This document shows, in pieces, positions 1-10,222 of a DNA stretch of 64,000 bases (positions within the stretch are counted from its first letter, which is position 1; every line of letters begins with the position of its first letter). This stretch comes from Molossus alvarezi. Taxonomy: Eukaryota > Chordata > Mammalia > Chiroptera > Molossidae. The stretch covers positions 106,652,551 through 106,716,550 of the forward strand of contig CM073895.1 of NCBI GenBank assembly GCA_037176705.1. The letters are read 5' to 3'. A program made the translations under genes and the position numbers. The notes under the pieces were generated by a model. The model was not told the DNA's origin. It ran no database searches and saw only the letters and a list, made by a program, of their open reading frames with translations.

Positions 1-1959
1 GAAGTACCTTTGCAGGGAAAGTGTGAACAAACATGTTCTAGTCAAACAACTGTTGGAATGAATGAATATTTCCATTTGGGTTAAGTGAATGCACAGATCT
101 TGAGTAACATGAACACTTTAACGTACATTCTCCTCGTTTTATAGGGAGATCCAGTCATATCATGGAAAGAACCACTAGGACAGAGCACACTTATGTGTAG
201 AATCAAAAGTTATCCCTTTTTGTGTTCTGTGTTGTTCATGGTTTCAAAGATTGGATCGTCTTGAAGCCCATTTTAAGGCGATACTTGGAAAAAGTTTGGT
301 TTCTGCTGTAGCAGTTGGTTTCACATGATTCTTACTCAGAACAGTTCACCAACGTATGGCCAAGACTGAATCAATGGAAAGATTGATAACTACTGGTGTC
401 ACACATGTGCATTCTTGAAGCAGTGAAACTGAACACATCCAAAGTGATGAAGTTGAAACATTGGTTGTCTCCATGCAAGGAGTAAATCCATGAATTGGAA
501 GACACTGACAATACCAAGGGTTTTTCACACTGAACATCTCTGTGAATGAGAACAAGAGGAGTGTTCTAGAGAAAATGCACTTGTGCAGTGGAGCTGGGTA
601 TGCATTTCAGTTACGTACACACTAACTATGCCCGGTGTGCAGGGCATACTTTACATTGGAGTGTCAAACAGTGTTGTAAGTAAATGGAGGTGTCTACCTT
701 CTTTCCTATGTGACCAGGAAAGTCAACCTGTACTAGTTGATGAGGCAGCCTTTCCACATACTACCTTTTAGCCCTGCATATGTGTGTTTGCCTGGAAGTG
801 TCTATGAGTCATCTTGATATCCAACAAAGGCTGGGCTGCATAAATCAAACACATTGGTTAGGGCAATGTTCAGGTCATGGAAATCTATACCCTATTCAGT
901 TCTACACACATTCTTTAAAGTTGTGACCGAATGAATCAGTGTCATTCTTGGTTCCATCATACATTTCACTGTTTGTACCGATTTCCTCAAACAACATAAG
1001 GAGAAGATACCTGTTTACTCCTGAGAATTCAAAGTAAACGCTTTCCATCATTGTGAAATGCTGGAATTGTACCTTGTTCATGAATGGAATCTCCCGAACC
1101 TATATTTCTAATTCCCTGTGACAAATTCAGCCTATTTCTTGATAACTGACAAGTACTCAATCCCCTTATTCCACCCATTAGAACAAAAAAGGGATCAATT
1201 TAAAAGAGGGACTGTCAGTCTTTGAACAATGATCATGGATTCACTTGTTTCAAGACTATTTCCCTGAAGATCCTATGGAAATACACAGGCATAGTCAAAA
1301 GTGTTCATGACTGGTGTTCTTTATGTGCAGAATAATAGAATAACATTCAGTTCAAGAGCAGAATGGAAACCTTAATACGGTTGCAGTGTCCAATGGACTG
1401 TTCAGTGGCTCCCTGTTCAAAGAACTGTGTTCTAATAGACAACCTTCTTCAAATAATATTCAAATATTGAGAAAAAGATTCTAGGGCTATACCCGCTTCA
1501 CATGAAATGGAACCACCACTGTTGTTCAGTTTTTCAGATTACGTGTTCTTAGTACAGTTGTTGAAAGTATTGATTTAAGGAAATGTGGCTACCTGACTCT
1601 TGATAGGTCCTTAGATATACTTTTCACTCTAGTTTGATTGTAGGAGAGTGTATACAAACCAAACCTATTCCAAATGAACTGTGTTAAAACTCTTCACTTC
1701 AGTGGCACCAAAGTCACTTCCATAAAGCCTAGAGCGTGAGGATCCTCAAAGCATCTGTTCTTTTGCTTAAGTGTTTAAGAAATGTCCATTTGTGAAGGTG
1801 GAATCACACTTAAGCTTCGCAGTGTAAGTTTCTTTCCCTTGTTCCAGACAAAGAGACACAAGTCTTGCTGGTGCAGTCTTGGATATACTGAACTATGGGC
1901 AAAACTCTGTGAGAGCCAGGGGCCACATTCACACAGTGGCATGTTTTTCCCTGGGAAGT
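1..1959 (+). repeat. Satellite monomer M1 (short)
   Basis: A 1,959-bp monomer without insertion. Private markers are cataaatcaaac near 838, ttggttccatc near 949, ttatgtgcag near 1320 and gttaaaactc near 1684. All four recur only in M10 (29859-31817), so M1 and M10 are very recent duplicates. No gene is visible. Confidence 0.95.
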
Positions 1960-3918
1960 GAAGTACCTTTGCAGGGAAAGTGTGAACAAACATGTTCTAG
2001 TCAAACAACTGTTGGAATGAATGAATATTTCCATTTGGGTTAAGTGAATGCACAGATCTTGAGTAACATGAACACTTTAACGTACATTCTCCTCGTTTTA
2101 TAGGGAGATCCAGTCATATCATGGAAAGAACCACTAGGACAGAGCACACTTATGTGTAGAATCAAAAGTTATCCCTTTTTGTGTTCTGTGTTGTTCATGG
2201 TTTCAAAGATTGGATCGTCTTGAAGCCCATTTTAAGGCGATACTTGGAAAAAGTTTGGTTTCTGCTGTAGCAGTTGGTTTCACATGATTCTTACTCAGAA
2301 CAGTTCACCAACGTATGGCCAAGACTGAATCAATGGAAAGATTGATAACTACTGGTGTCACACATGTGCATTCTTGAAGCAGTGAAACTGAACACATCTA
2401 CAGTGATTTAGTTGAAGCATTGGCTGTCTCCATGCAAGGACTAAATCCATGAATTGGAAGACACTGAAAATAACAAGGGTTTTTCACATTGAACATCTCT
2501 GTGAATGAGTACAAGAGGAGTGTTCTAGAGAAAATGCACTTGTGCAGTGGAGCTGGGTATCCATTTCAATTACGTACACACTAACTATGCCCGGTGTGCA
2601 GGGCATACTTTACATTGGAGTGTCAAACAGTGTTGTAAGTAGATGCAGGTGTCTACCTTCTTTCCTATGTGACCAGGAAAGTCAACCTGTACTAGTTGAT
2701 GAGGCAGCCTTTCCACATACTACCTATTAGCCCAGCATATGTGTTATTTGCCTGGAAGTGTCTATGAGTCAGCTTGATATCCAGCAAAGGCTGGGCTGCA
2801 GAAATCAAACACATTGTTTAGGGCAATGTTCAGGTCATGGAAATCTATACCCTATTCAGTTCTACACACATTTTTTAAAGTTGTGAACGAATGAATCAGT
2901 GTCATTCTTGGATCCATCATACATTTCACTGTTTGTACCGATTTCCTCAAAAAACATAAGGAGTAGATACCTGTTTACTCCTGAGAATTCAAAGTAAACG
3001 CTTTCCATCATTGTGAAATGCTGGAATTGTACCTTGTTCATGAATGGAATCTCCCGAACCTATCTTTCTAATTCCCTGTGACCAATTCAGCCTATTTCTT
3101 GATAACTGCCAAGTACTCAATCCCCTTATTCCAGCCATTAGAACAAAAAAGGGATCAATTTAAAAGAGGGAGTGTCAGTCTTTGAACAATGGTCATGGAT
3201 TCACTTGTTTCAAGACTATTTCCCCGAAGAACCTATGGGAATACACTGGCATAGTCAAAAGTGTTCATGACTGGTGTTCTTCCTGTGCAGAATAATAGAA
3301 TAACATTCAGTTCAAGAGCAGAATGGACACCTTAATACGGTTGCAGTGTCCAATGGACAGTTTAGTGGCTCCCTGTTCAAAGAACTGTGTCCAATAGACA
3401 ACCTTCTTCAAATAATATCCAAATATTGAGAAAAAGATTCTAGGGCTATACCCGCTTCACACGAAATGGAACCACCACTGTTGTACTGTTTTTCATATTA
3501 CGTGTTCTTAGTACAGTTGTGGAAAGTATTGATTTAAGGAAATGTGGCTACCTGACTCTTGATAGGTCCTTAGATATACTTTTCACTCTAGTTTGATTGT
3601 AGGAGAGTGTATACAAACCAAACCTTTTCCAAATGAACTGTGTGAGAACTCTTCACTTCAGTGGCACCAAAGTCACTTACATAAAGCCTAGAGCGTGAGG
3701 ATCCTCAAAGCATATGTTGTTTTGGTTAAGTGTTTAAGAAATGTCAATTTGTAAAGGTGGAATCACACTTAAACTTCGCAGTGTAAGTTTCTTTCCCTTG
3801 TTTCAGACAAAGACACACAAGACTTGCTGGTGCAGTCTTGGATATACTGAACTATGGGCAAAACTCTGTGAGAGCCAGGGGCCATATTCACTCAGTGGCA
3901 TGTTTTTCCCTGGGAAGT
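1960..3918 (+). repeat. Satellite monomer M2 (short, chimeric)
   Basis: A 1,959-bp monomer. Its first third carries markers shared with M11 (acagtgatttagttgaagc, caaggactaaatcc, aaaataacaaggg). From about 2641 it carries the markers of filled units (agtagatgcagg, ctacctattagccc, gtgttatttgcc, gacagtttagtgg, tgtactgtttttcat). The switch lies between about 2605 and 2641. This is what an unequal crossover or conversion between the two classes would leave. No gene is visible. Confidence 0.93.
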
Positions 3919-4187
3919 TAAGTACCTTTGCAGGGAAAGTGTGAACAAACATGTTCTAGTCAAACAACTGTTGGAATGAATGAATATTTCCATTTGGGTT
4001 AAGTGAATGCACAGATCTTGAGTAACATGAACACTTTAACGTACATTCTCCTCGTTTTATAGGGAGATCCAGTCATATCATGGAAAGAACAACTAGGACA
4101 GAGCACACTTATGTGTAGAATCAAAAGTTATCCCTTTTTGTGTTCTGTGTTGTTCATGGTTTCAAAGATTGGATCGTATTGTAGCCC

Positions 4188-4440
4188 TTTTTTTTTTTTT
4201 ATCCTCACCTGAGGATATTTTTCCATTTTTTGTACAGATAGAGTGGGAGGGAGAGAGAGGAAGGGAGAGAGAGAGAGAAACATCGACGTGAAGGGACACA
4301 TCGAGTGGCTGCCACCCGCACGACCAACCAGGGCTGGGGACAAACAGCAACCGAAGTACATACCCTTAGCGGGATCCAAACCCGGGTCTCTCCGGACCGC
4401 AGGCCGACGCTCTAATCGCTGAGCCAAACTGGCCAGGGCT
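4188..4440 (-). mobile_element. VES-type bat SINE, copy A
   Basis: Read on the minus strand, the element starts at 4440 with AGCCCTGGCCAGTTTGGCTC. This is a tRNA-derived head with an A-box-like TGGCTCAGCG and, at about 4372-4382, a B-box-like GGTTTGGATCC (degenerate against GGTTCGANTCC). A long CT-rich body follows, then a ~13-nt A-tail seen as T's at 4188-4200. The head and CT-rich body match the VES family of chiropteran SINEs. The flanking duplication is short and decayed, around (a)agccca on both sides. Short monomers have the empty site cttgaagcccattt. Copy A has one extra head change, AATCGCT instead of AACCGCT in plus-strand view. Confidence 0.88.
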
Positions 4441-4651
4441 CAAGCCCATTTTTGAAGGCGATACTTGGAAAAACTTTGGTTTCTGCTGTAGCAGTTGGTT
4501 TCACATGATTCTTACTCAGAACAGTGAACCAACGTATGGCCTAGACTGAATCAATGGTAAGATTGATAACTACTGGTGTCACACATGTGCATTCCTGAAG
4601 CAGTGAAACTGAACACATCTAAAGTGATGTAGTTGAAACATTGGTTGTCTC

Positions 4652-5471
4652 GAATGACCGAAAAATGGCGGCGGAGTGAACGGAGCTACACATTCCGTCT
4701 CCCAGAACCAAACTGGTATTACAACTCTAACACAGACAAATCGACAGGAAAAACCAACAGAAAAGCAGTTTGGAGGACCATACAACGAGGGACACTGACT
4801 CCATCCCGGTAGGCTTGCGAAGGCGCGAGACGGGGCTGGGAGCCCACGGTCGGCAGCTCGGCAGCGGCCTTCGCTGGGAGCAGCGCCCTCGGGTTACACT
4901 CCCAGTCGGCTCCACAGCGCAGCCGGGACAGAGGCTAAAACAGCCACAGCCACTCACCTTGGGCTCCGGCAGAGGGAGGGCAGACTGGACTGGAGCTGTG
5001 TCGGGACACTCGGGGTTTGGAGGGCGCTCGGAGCTTTGGCTGAGTGCAGCCACTCAGGACAGTGGCCACATTGCTCCTTCCCAGGGCTCTGAGGAGAGGC
5101 AGCAGCCCCTCCCTCGGAGATCCAACCCCACCCTGTGGGCCATTGAAGTGCTAATTGAGGCTCACTAACAACTAACATCTGCCCCACCCTCGTGAAAGCC
5201 CCTTGACTGAGCACCAGACGGAGTTTTTCAATCAACTGACAACCCAAAACTCATCAATTGACCTAGACTGCTAGCTCCAGGCAAAAAGCTAGAGGATAAC
5301 AGTACGTTTCCTGGGCTGGCAACTTTAACCAGGAAAGTAAGACTTGACAGTGGTGTTCAACGTGGGTCCTCCCTCGCTCATCTAAACACAGGAGAGGGAG
5401 CCACAAACAGCAGAACACCAACACCCACAGGGAGAACTTGACAGGCTCCAAAGCCCACAGTGATAGCCAAA
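4652..5471 (+). promoter_or_regulatory. LINE-1 5'UTR / internal promoter, copy A
   Basis: This 820-bp leader is GC- and CpG-rich (densest about 4790-5160), unlike the AT-rich satellite around it. It starts gaatgaccgaaaaatggcgg. The aaaatggcggcg at 4662-4673 (+11 to +22) resembles a YY1 site and occupies the place of the YY1 site in human L1. A 5' end at this position supports a full-length insertion. Open frames here on both strands begin with GTG or TTG, not ATG, so I call no ORF0-like gene. Confidence 0.8.
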
Positions 5472-6353
5472 ATGGTGAAACACAGAAACAGAAGTCAAAT
5501 GAAAGAGCAAGACACCTCCACCGAAGATGAGATCAATGTGGAGCAATTAGGCATGTTAACAGAGCTAGAATTCAGAGCCATGATCTTGAGGAAGTTGAAC
5601 AGCATGAGTAAGGACATAGAGACACTGAAAATAAGCCAAATGGAAATTAAAAACCAACAAGAAGAGATAAAAAATGACATATCCGAAATGAAAAACACAT
5701 TGGAAGGTTTAAAAAGCAGAGTAGGGGAAGCTGAGGACCGGATCAGTGAATTAGAAGACAGGGTAGAAAAAATCAACCAATCAGAAAAACAAAAGGAAAA
5801 AACTATTAAAAAACAGGAAGACAGCTTAAGAGAACTATGGGACAACTGGAAACGGAATAATGTTCGCATCATAGGAGTCCCCGAAGAAGAAGAAAATGAG
5901 CAAGGGATAGAGAATATATTCAAAAAAATAGTGAGAGAAAACTTCCCTAATTTGGTGAAGGAAGAAGGCATTCATGTCCAAGAAGCACAGAGAGTCCCAA
6001 GTAAGAAGAACCCAAACAGGTCCGCACCAAGACACAAAGTAATTAAAATGCCACACATTAAAGACAAAGAGAGAATCCTAAAAGCAGCAAGAGATAAGCA
6101 ACAGGTTACCTACAAAGGGAACCCCATAAGGCTCTCAGCGGACTTCTCACAAGAAACACTACAGGCCAGAAGAGAATGGCATGAAGTAATCAAAGTCATG
6201 AAAAACAAGAATCTGAATCCAAGACTACTCTACCCAGCAAGGCTATCATTCAAAATAGAAGATCAAATAAAGAGCTTCCCAGACAAAAAAAGGCTAAGGG
6301 AATACATTAGCACCAAACCAGCACTGCAAGAAATGTTAAAAGGACTGCTGTAA
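5472..6353 (+). CDS. L1 ORF1: LINE-1 ORF1 protein (RNA-binding chaperone), copy A
   Basis: ORF1p is the trimeric RNA-binding protein that coats L1 RNA in the cytoplasmic RNP. The start chosen is the ATG at 5472 in a strong context (gccaaaATGg), giving 293 aa; the frame is open upstream to a GTG at 5460. Residues ~28-125 form a heptad-rich coiled coil. An RRM-like domain follows (RIIGVPE at 132-138), then the C-terminal domain with ARREW (paired arginines 233-234) and YPARLSF (254-260). It is shorter than human ORF1p (338 aa), mainly at the N-terminus. Copy A alone has Ala185 and Lys189 where copies B-E have TPRHI; that motif is conserved in the family, so these look like derived, possibly damaging changes. 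Residue 195 is His. Otherwise intact. Confidence 0.95.
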   Translation: MVKHRNRSQMKEQDTSTEDEINVEQLGMLTELEFRAMILRKLNSMSKDIETLKISQMEIKNQQEEIKNDISEMKNTLEGLKSRVGEAEDRISELEDRVEKINQSEKQKEKTIKKQEDSLRELWDNWKRNNVRIIGVPEEEENEQGIENIFKKIVRENFPNLVKEEGIHVQEAQRVPSKKNPNRSAPRHKVIKMPHIKDKERILKAARDKQQVTYKGNPIRLSADFSQETLQARREWHEVIKVMKNKNLNPRLLYPARLSFKIEDQIKSFPDKKRLREYISTKPALQEMLKGLL

Positions 6354-6398
6354 TTAGCAGTAGAAATGGGAAGAAAAATAAAACCACACTAAACAAAA

Positions 6399-9300
6399 AT
6401 GGCAATAAATAAGTACATATCAATAATCACCTTAAACGTAAATGGATTGAATGCTCCCATAAAGAGACACAGAGTAGCTGATTGGATAAGAAAGCATGAC
6501 TCATCTATATGTTGTTTACAAGAGACCCACCTCTCAACAAAAGACTCACATAGGTTGAAAGTGAAGGGATGGAAAAAAATTTTCCGAGCAAATGGAAAGC
6601 AAAAAAAAGCTGGGGTAGCAATTCTCATATCTGATAAAATAGATTTCAAAATGAAGACCATAACTAGAGACAAAGACGGCCACTACATAACCTTGAAAGG
6701 ATCTATCCAACAGGAAGATATAACCTTGATAAACATATATGCACCCAATATAGGAGCACCAAAATATATTAAAAATCTTCTGGAGGACTTCCAAGGAGAA
6801 ATCGACAATAATACAATCATAGCAGGGGACTTCAACACCCCGTTGACAGCACTGGATAGATCCTCTAGGCAAAAAATTAGCAAGGAAACAGAGACTCTAA
6901 ATGAAGCACTAGACCAAATGGATTTAATAGATATCTACAGAGAATTACACCCCAAAACTACAGAATACACATTCTTCTCAAGTGCACATGGGACATTCTC
7001 AAAGATAGACCACATGATAGGACACAAACTAAATCTCTACAAGTTCAAGAAGATGGAAATCATATCAAGCATCTTCTCAGATCACAATGGCATGAAACTA
7101 GAAATCAATTGCAACAAGAACATGCAAAGACATTTCAACACATGGAGGCTAAATAGCATGTTATTAAACAATGAATGGGTCACCGAGGAGATCAAGGAAG
7201 AAATTAAAAACTTCCTGGAAACCAATGAAAATGAACACACAACAACACAAAATCTATGGGATGCAGCGAAAGCAGTTCTGAGAGGGAAGTTCATAGCACT
7301 ACAGGCCTACCTCAAAAAACAAGAAAAATTTCTAATTGACTGTCTAACCTCACAACTTAAAGAATTAGAAAGCAAACAAAAAGAAAACCCCAGAGCAAGT
7401 AGAAGGAAGGAAATAGTAAAGATCAGAGCAGAAATAAATGACATAGAGACCAAAAAAACAATTCAAAGGATCAATGAAACAAAGAGCTGGTTTTTCGAAA
7501 AGATAAACAAGATTGATGGACCCTTAGCTAGACTCACCAAGAAACAAAGAGAGAGAACCCAAATATACAAAATCAGAAATGAAAGAGGAGAAGTAACAAC
7601 CAACACCACGGAAATACAAAAGATCGTTAACAACTACTATGAACAACTATATGGCAACAAATTCGACAATCTAAGCGAAATGGACAAATTTCTAGAAACA
7701 CACAGTCTCCCAAAACTATTCCCGGAAGAGATAGAAAACTTGAACAGACCAATAACAACTAAGGAAATTGAAGAGGTAATCCAGACTCTCCCAGCAAACA
7801 AAAGCCCAGGCCCAGATGGTTTCACAGGGGAGTTTTACCGAACATTCCAAAAAGAACTAACACCCATTCTCCTCAAACTATTTCAAAAAATTCAAGAAGA
7901 AGGAAGACTTCCAAACACGTTCTATGAGGCCAGCATAATTCTAATTCTAAAACCGGAAAAAGACACTACGAAGAAAGAAAACTACAGGCCAATATCCCTG
8001 ATGAACTTAGACGCCAAAATCCTGAACAAAATATTAGCAAATCGGATCCAGAAATACATCAAGAAAATTATTCACCATGACCAAGTGGGATTCATTCCAG
8101 GGATGCAAGGCTGGTACAATATTCGCAAATCAATAAACGTGATACACCACATAAACAAAATGAAGAATAAAAACCACATGATCATATCAATAGATGCTGA
8201 AAAAGCATTCGACAAAATCCAGCATCCATTTCTGATAAAAACGCTCAGCAATGTAGGAATAGAGGGATCATATCTCGACATAATAAAGGCCATATATGAA
8301 AGACCTACAGCCAACATCATACTCAATGGGCAGAAACTAAAAACATTTCCATTAAGAACAGGAACAAGACAGGGATGTCCACTTTCGCCACTCTTATTTT
8401 ACATTGTACTGGAAGTCTTAGCCACAGCAATCAGACATGAAGAAAAAATTAAAGGGATCCAAATTGGAAAGGAGGAAGTGAAACTGTCATTATTTGCAGA
8501 TGACATGATATTGTACATAGAAAACCCTAAAGACTCCATCAAAAATCTATTAGACTTAATAAATGAATTTGGCAAAGTAGCAGGATACAAAATTAACGTC
8601 AAGAAATCGACGGCATTCTTGTACATCAATGATGAACTCACAGAAAGAGAAACTGAAAAAACAATCCCATTTACCATCGCTCCAAAAAAATTACGATACC
8701 TAGGAATAAACTTAACCAAAGAAGTAAAGGACCTATTTGCAGAAAACTACAGGTCATTGAAAAAAGAAATAGAGGAAGATATAAAAAAGTGGAAGCACAT
8801 ACCCTGTTCATGGATTGGAAGAATTAACATAATTAAAATGTCCATACTACCCAAAGCAATCTATAGATTCAATGCAATCCCCATCAAAATACCAACGACA
8901 TATTTCATAGAACTAGAACAAATACTTCAAAAGTTCATATGGAACCAAAAAAGACCTCGAATAGCCACAGCAATCTTGAAAAAGAAGAACAAAGTAGGTG
9001 GGATCACAATACCAGATATCAGGTTATACTACAAAGCGACTGTAACCAAAACAGCCTGGTACTGGCACAAGAACAGGCATATAGACCAGTGGAACAGAAC
9101 TGAAAACCCAGAAATGGACCCAAGGCAATACGCTCAATTAATATTTGACAAAGGTGGCAAGAGCATACAGTGGAGTCAAGACAGCCTCTTTAATAAATGG
9201 TGTTGGGAAAATTGGACAGCTACATGCAAAAAAATGAAACTAGACCATCAACTTACACCATACACCAAAATAAACTCAAAATGGATAAAAGACTTAATTG

Positions 9301-9557
9301 TGACCCGTGAATCCATAAAAATTCTAGAAGAAAATGTAGGCAACAAAATTTCGGACATCATACGGAGCAGAATTTTCACTGATACATCACCTAAGGCAAC
9401 AGAAATAAAGGAGAAAATGAACACATGGGACTACATAAAACTAAAAAGCTTCTGCACAGCAAAAGAAACAATCATCAAAATGGAAAGGCAACCCACTGTA
9501 TGGGAGAACATCATTGCCAATGATGTATCAGATAAGGGGTTAATTTCCAATATATAG
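6399..9557 (+). CDS. L1 ORF2: LINE-1 ORF2 protein, endonuclease + reverse transcriptase, C-terminally truncated, copy A
   Basis: ORF2p nicks target DNA and primes reverse transcription of L1 RNA there. The ATG at 6399 (acaaaaATGg) follows ORF1 by 45 bp. The N-terminal APE-like endonuclease is complete: Asn13, Glu42 (CLQETH), Asp144 (AGDFNTP), Asp228-His229 (SDHNG). The reverse transcriptase has motif A Asp599 (SIDAEKAFD) and FADD at 699-702. The frame ends at TAG 9555-9557 after 1,052 aa, where the family continues (normally ~1,275 aa, usually Tyr at this codon). The C-terminal cysteine motif is thus lost from this product. Variants: Thr98 (Ile in B-E), Met219, Ile596, Thr901. Whether the truncated protein is made or active is not shown. 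Confidence 0.95.
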   Translation: MAINKYISIITLNVNGLNAPIKRHRVADWIRKHDSSICCLQETHLSTKDSHRLKVKGWKKIFRANGKQKKAGVAILISDKIDFKMKTITRDKDGHYITLKGSIQQEDITLINIYAPNIGAPKYIKNLLEDFQGEIDNNTIIAGDFNTPLTALDRSSRQKISKETETLNEALDQMDLIDIYRELHPKTTEYTFFSSAHGTFSKIDHMIGHKLNLYKFKKMEIISSIFSDHNGMKLEINCNKNMQRHFNTWRLNSMLLNNEWVTEEIKEEIKNFLETNENEHTTTQNLWDAAKAVLRGKFIALQAYLKKQEKFLIDCLTSQLKELESKQKENPRASRRKEIVKIRAEINDIETKKTIQRINETKSWFFEKINKIDGPLARLTKKQRERTQIYKIRNERGEVTTNTTEIQKIVNNYYEQLYGNKFDNLSEMDKFLETHSLPKLFPEEIENLNRPITTKEIEEVIQTLPANKSPGPDGFTGEFYRTFQKELTPILLKLFQKIQEEGRLPNTFYEASIILILKPEKDTTKKENYRPISLMNLDAKILNKILANRIQKYIKKIIHHDQVGFIPGMQGWYNIRKSINVIHHINKMKNKNHMIISIDAEKAFDKIQHPFLIKTLSNVGIEGSYLDIIKAIYERPTANIILNGQKLKTFPLRTGTRQGCPLSPLLFYIVLEVLATAIRHEEKIKGIQIGKEEVKLSLFADDMILYIENPKDSIKNLLDLINEFGKVAGYKINVKKSTAFLYINDELTERETEKTIPFTIAPKKLRYLGINLTKEVKDLFAENYRSLKKEIEEDIKKWKHIPCSWIGRINIIKMSILPKAIYRFNAIPIKIPTTYFIELEQILQKFIWNQKRPRIATAILKKKNKVGGITIPDIRLYYKATVTKTAWYWHKNRHIDQWNRTENPEMDPRQYAQLIFDKGGKSIQWSQDSLFNKWCWENWTATCKKMKLDHQLTPYTKINSKWIKDLIVTRESIKILEENVGNKISDIIRSRIFTDTSPKATEIKEKMNTWDYIKLKSFCTAKETIIKMERQPTVWENIIANDVSDKGLISNI

Positions 9558-10222
9558 AGAGTGCTCATACAACTCCACAAAAGGAAGACAAAGAACCCAA
9601 TTAAAAAATGGGCAGAGGAGCTGAATAGACACCTCTCCAAACAGGACATACAAATGGCCAAGAGACATATGAAGAAATGCTCAACATCACTAATCATCAG
9701 AGAGATGCAAATTAAAACAACAATGAGGTATCACCTCACACCTGTCAGAATGGCCGCCATCAACAAATCATCAAACAACAAGTGTTGGCGAGGGTGTGGA
9801 GAAAAGGGGACTCTAATACACTGCTGGTGGGAATGCAGACTGGTGCAGCCGCTATGGAAAACAATATGGTGCTACCTCAAAAATTAAAAATTGAAATTCC
9901 ATTTGACCCAGTGATCCCACTGTTGGGAATATACCCTAAGAAGCCTGAAACACCAATCAGGAAGAATATATGTACCCCCATGTTCATAGCAGCACTATTT
10001 ACAATAGCTAAGATCTGGAAACAGCCCAAGTGTCCACCAGTAGACGAATGGATAAAAAAGCTGTGGTACATATACACAATGGAGTACTATGCAGCGGTAA
10101 GAAAGAAAGATCTCTTATCCTTTGAGACGATATGGAGGGACCTGGAAAGTATTATCCTAAGTGAAAGAAGCCAAGCAGAAAAAGACAAATACCACATGAT
10201 CTCACTTATATACGGAATATAA
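9558..10222 (+). pseudogene. LINE-1 ORF2 C-terminal remnant, copy A (frameshifted)
   Basis: This is the downstream coding sequence left behind the TAG. It encodes the cysteine motif [18 protein letters not shown] (C-X3-C-X7-H-X4-C; would be residues 1129-1146) and the conserved tail [14 protein letters not shown] (DUF1725-like). In this copy an A-run (cctcaaaaattaaaa near 9880) is one base shorter than in copies C and D. The frame therefore breaks at 9887 and the last part is read in another frame to 10222. There is no ATG at its beginning, so it is not an independent gene. Confidence 0.93.

Noticed and set aside
583..771. A 62-codon open frame recurring once in most monomers (ending PHTTF or PHTTY)
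   Set aside because: Its first codon is GTG, not ATG; it is lost or altered in some monomers (stop lost in M5 and M15, frame broken in M7), and its similarity is no higher than the surrounding non-coding satellite.
1083..1101. Possible CENP-B box around ctcccgaacc
   Set aside because: The reverse complement has TTCG and the following A in place but lacks the CGGG half; no other position fits either, so there is no support for a centromeric role from this motif.
1801..1850. gtaagt followed by a pyrimidine tract and ccag, resembling splice sites, in each monomer
   Set aside because: The interval is only about 30 nt, far too short for a vertebrate intron, and no exon-like frame flanks it.
1775..2034. 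Overlapping open frames of 67-74 codons on both strands near the monomer end
   Set aside because: They are short, occur on opposite strands of the same sequence, and have no domain, codon bias or promoter; they persist only because monomers are nearly identical.
4128..4427. A 99-codon minus-strand frame over the SINE
   Set aside because: It lies inside the tRNA-derived SINE and its A-tail; SINEs are non-coding.
4727..5247. Open frames on both strands of the L1 5'UTR (up to 132 codons), possibly like primate ORF0
   Set aside because: They start with TTG or GTG, and the minus-strand 108-codon frame is cut short in C and D by the ctac variant. They are better explained by GC-rich sequence.
5495..5971. 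A 158-codon ATG frame antisense to ORF1
   Set aside because: It is a shadow of the ORF1 coiled-coil codons, Ser/Phe-rich as expected from reversed Glu/Lys codons; no independent evidence.
9555..9563. Programmed readthrough of the ORF2 TAG to make full-length protein
   Set aside because: The bases after TAG (AGAGTG) do not match known leaky contexts, and A and B have an extra frameshift downstream.
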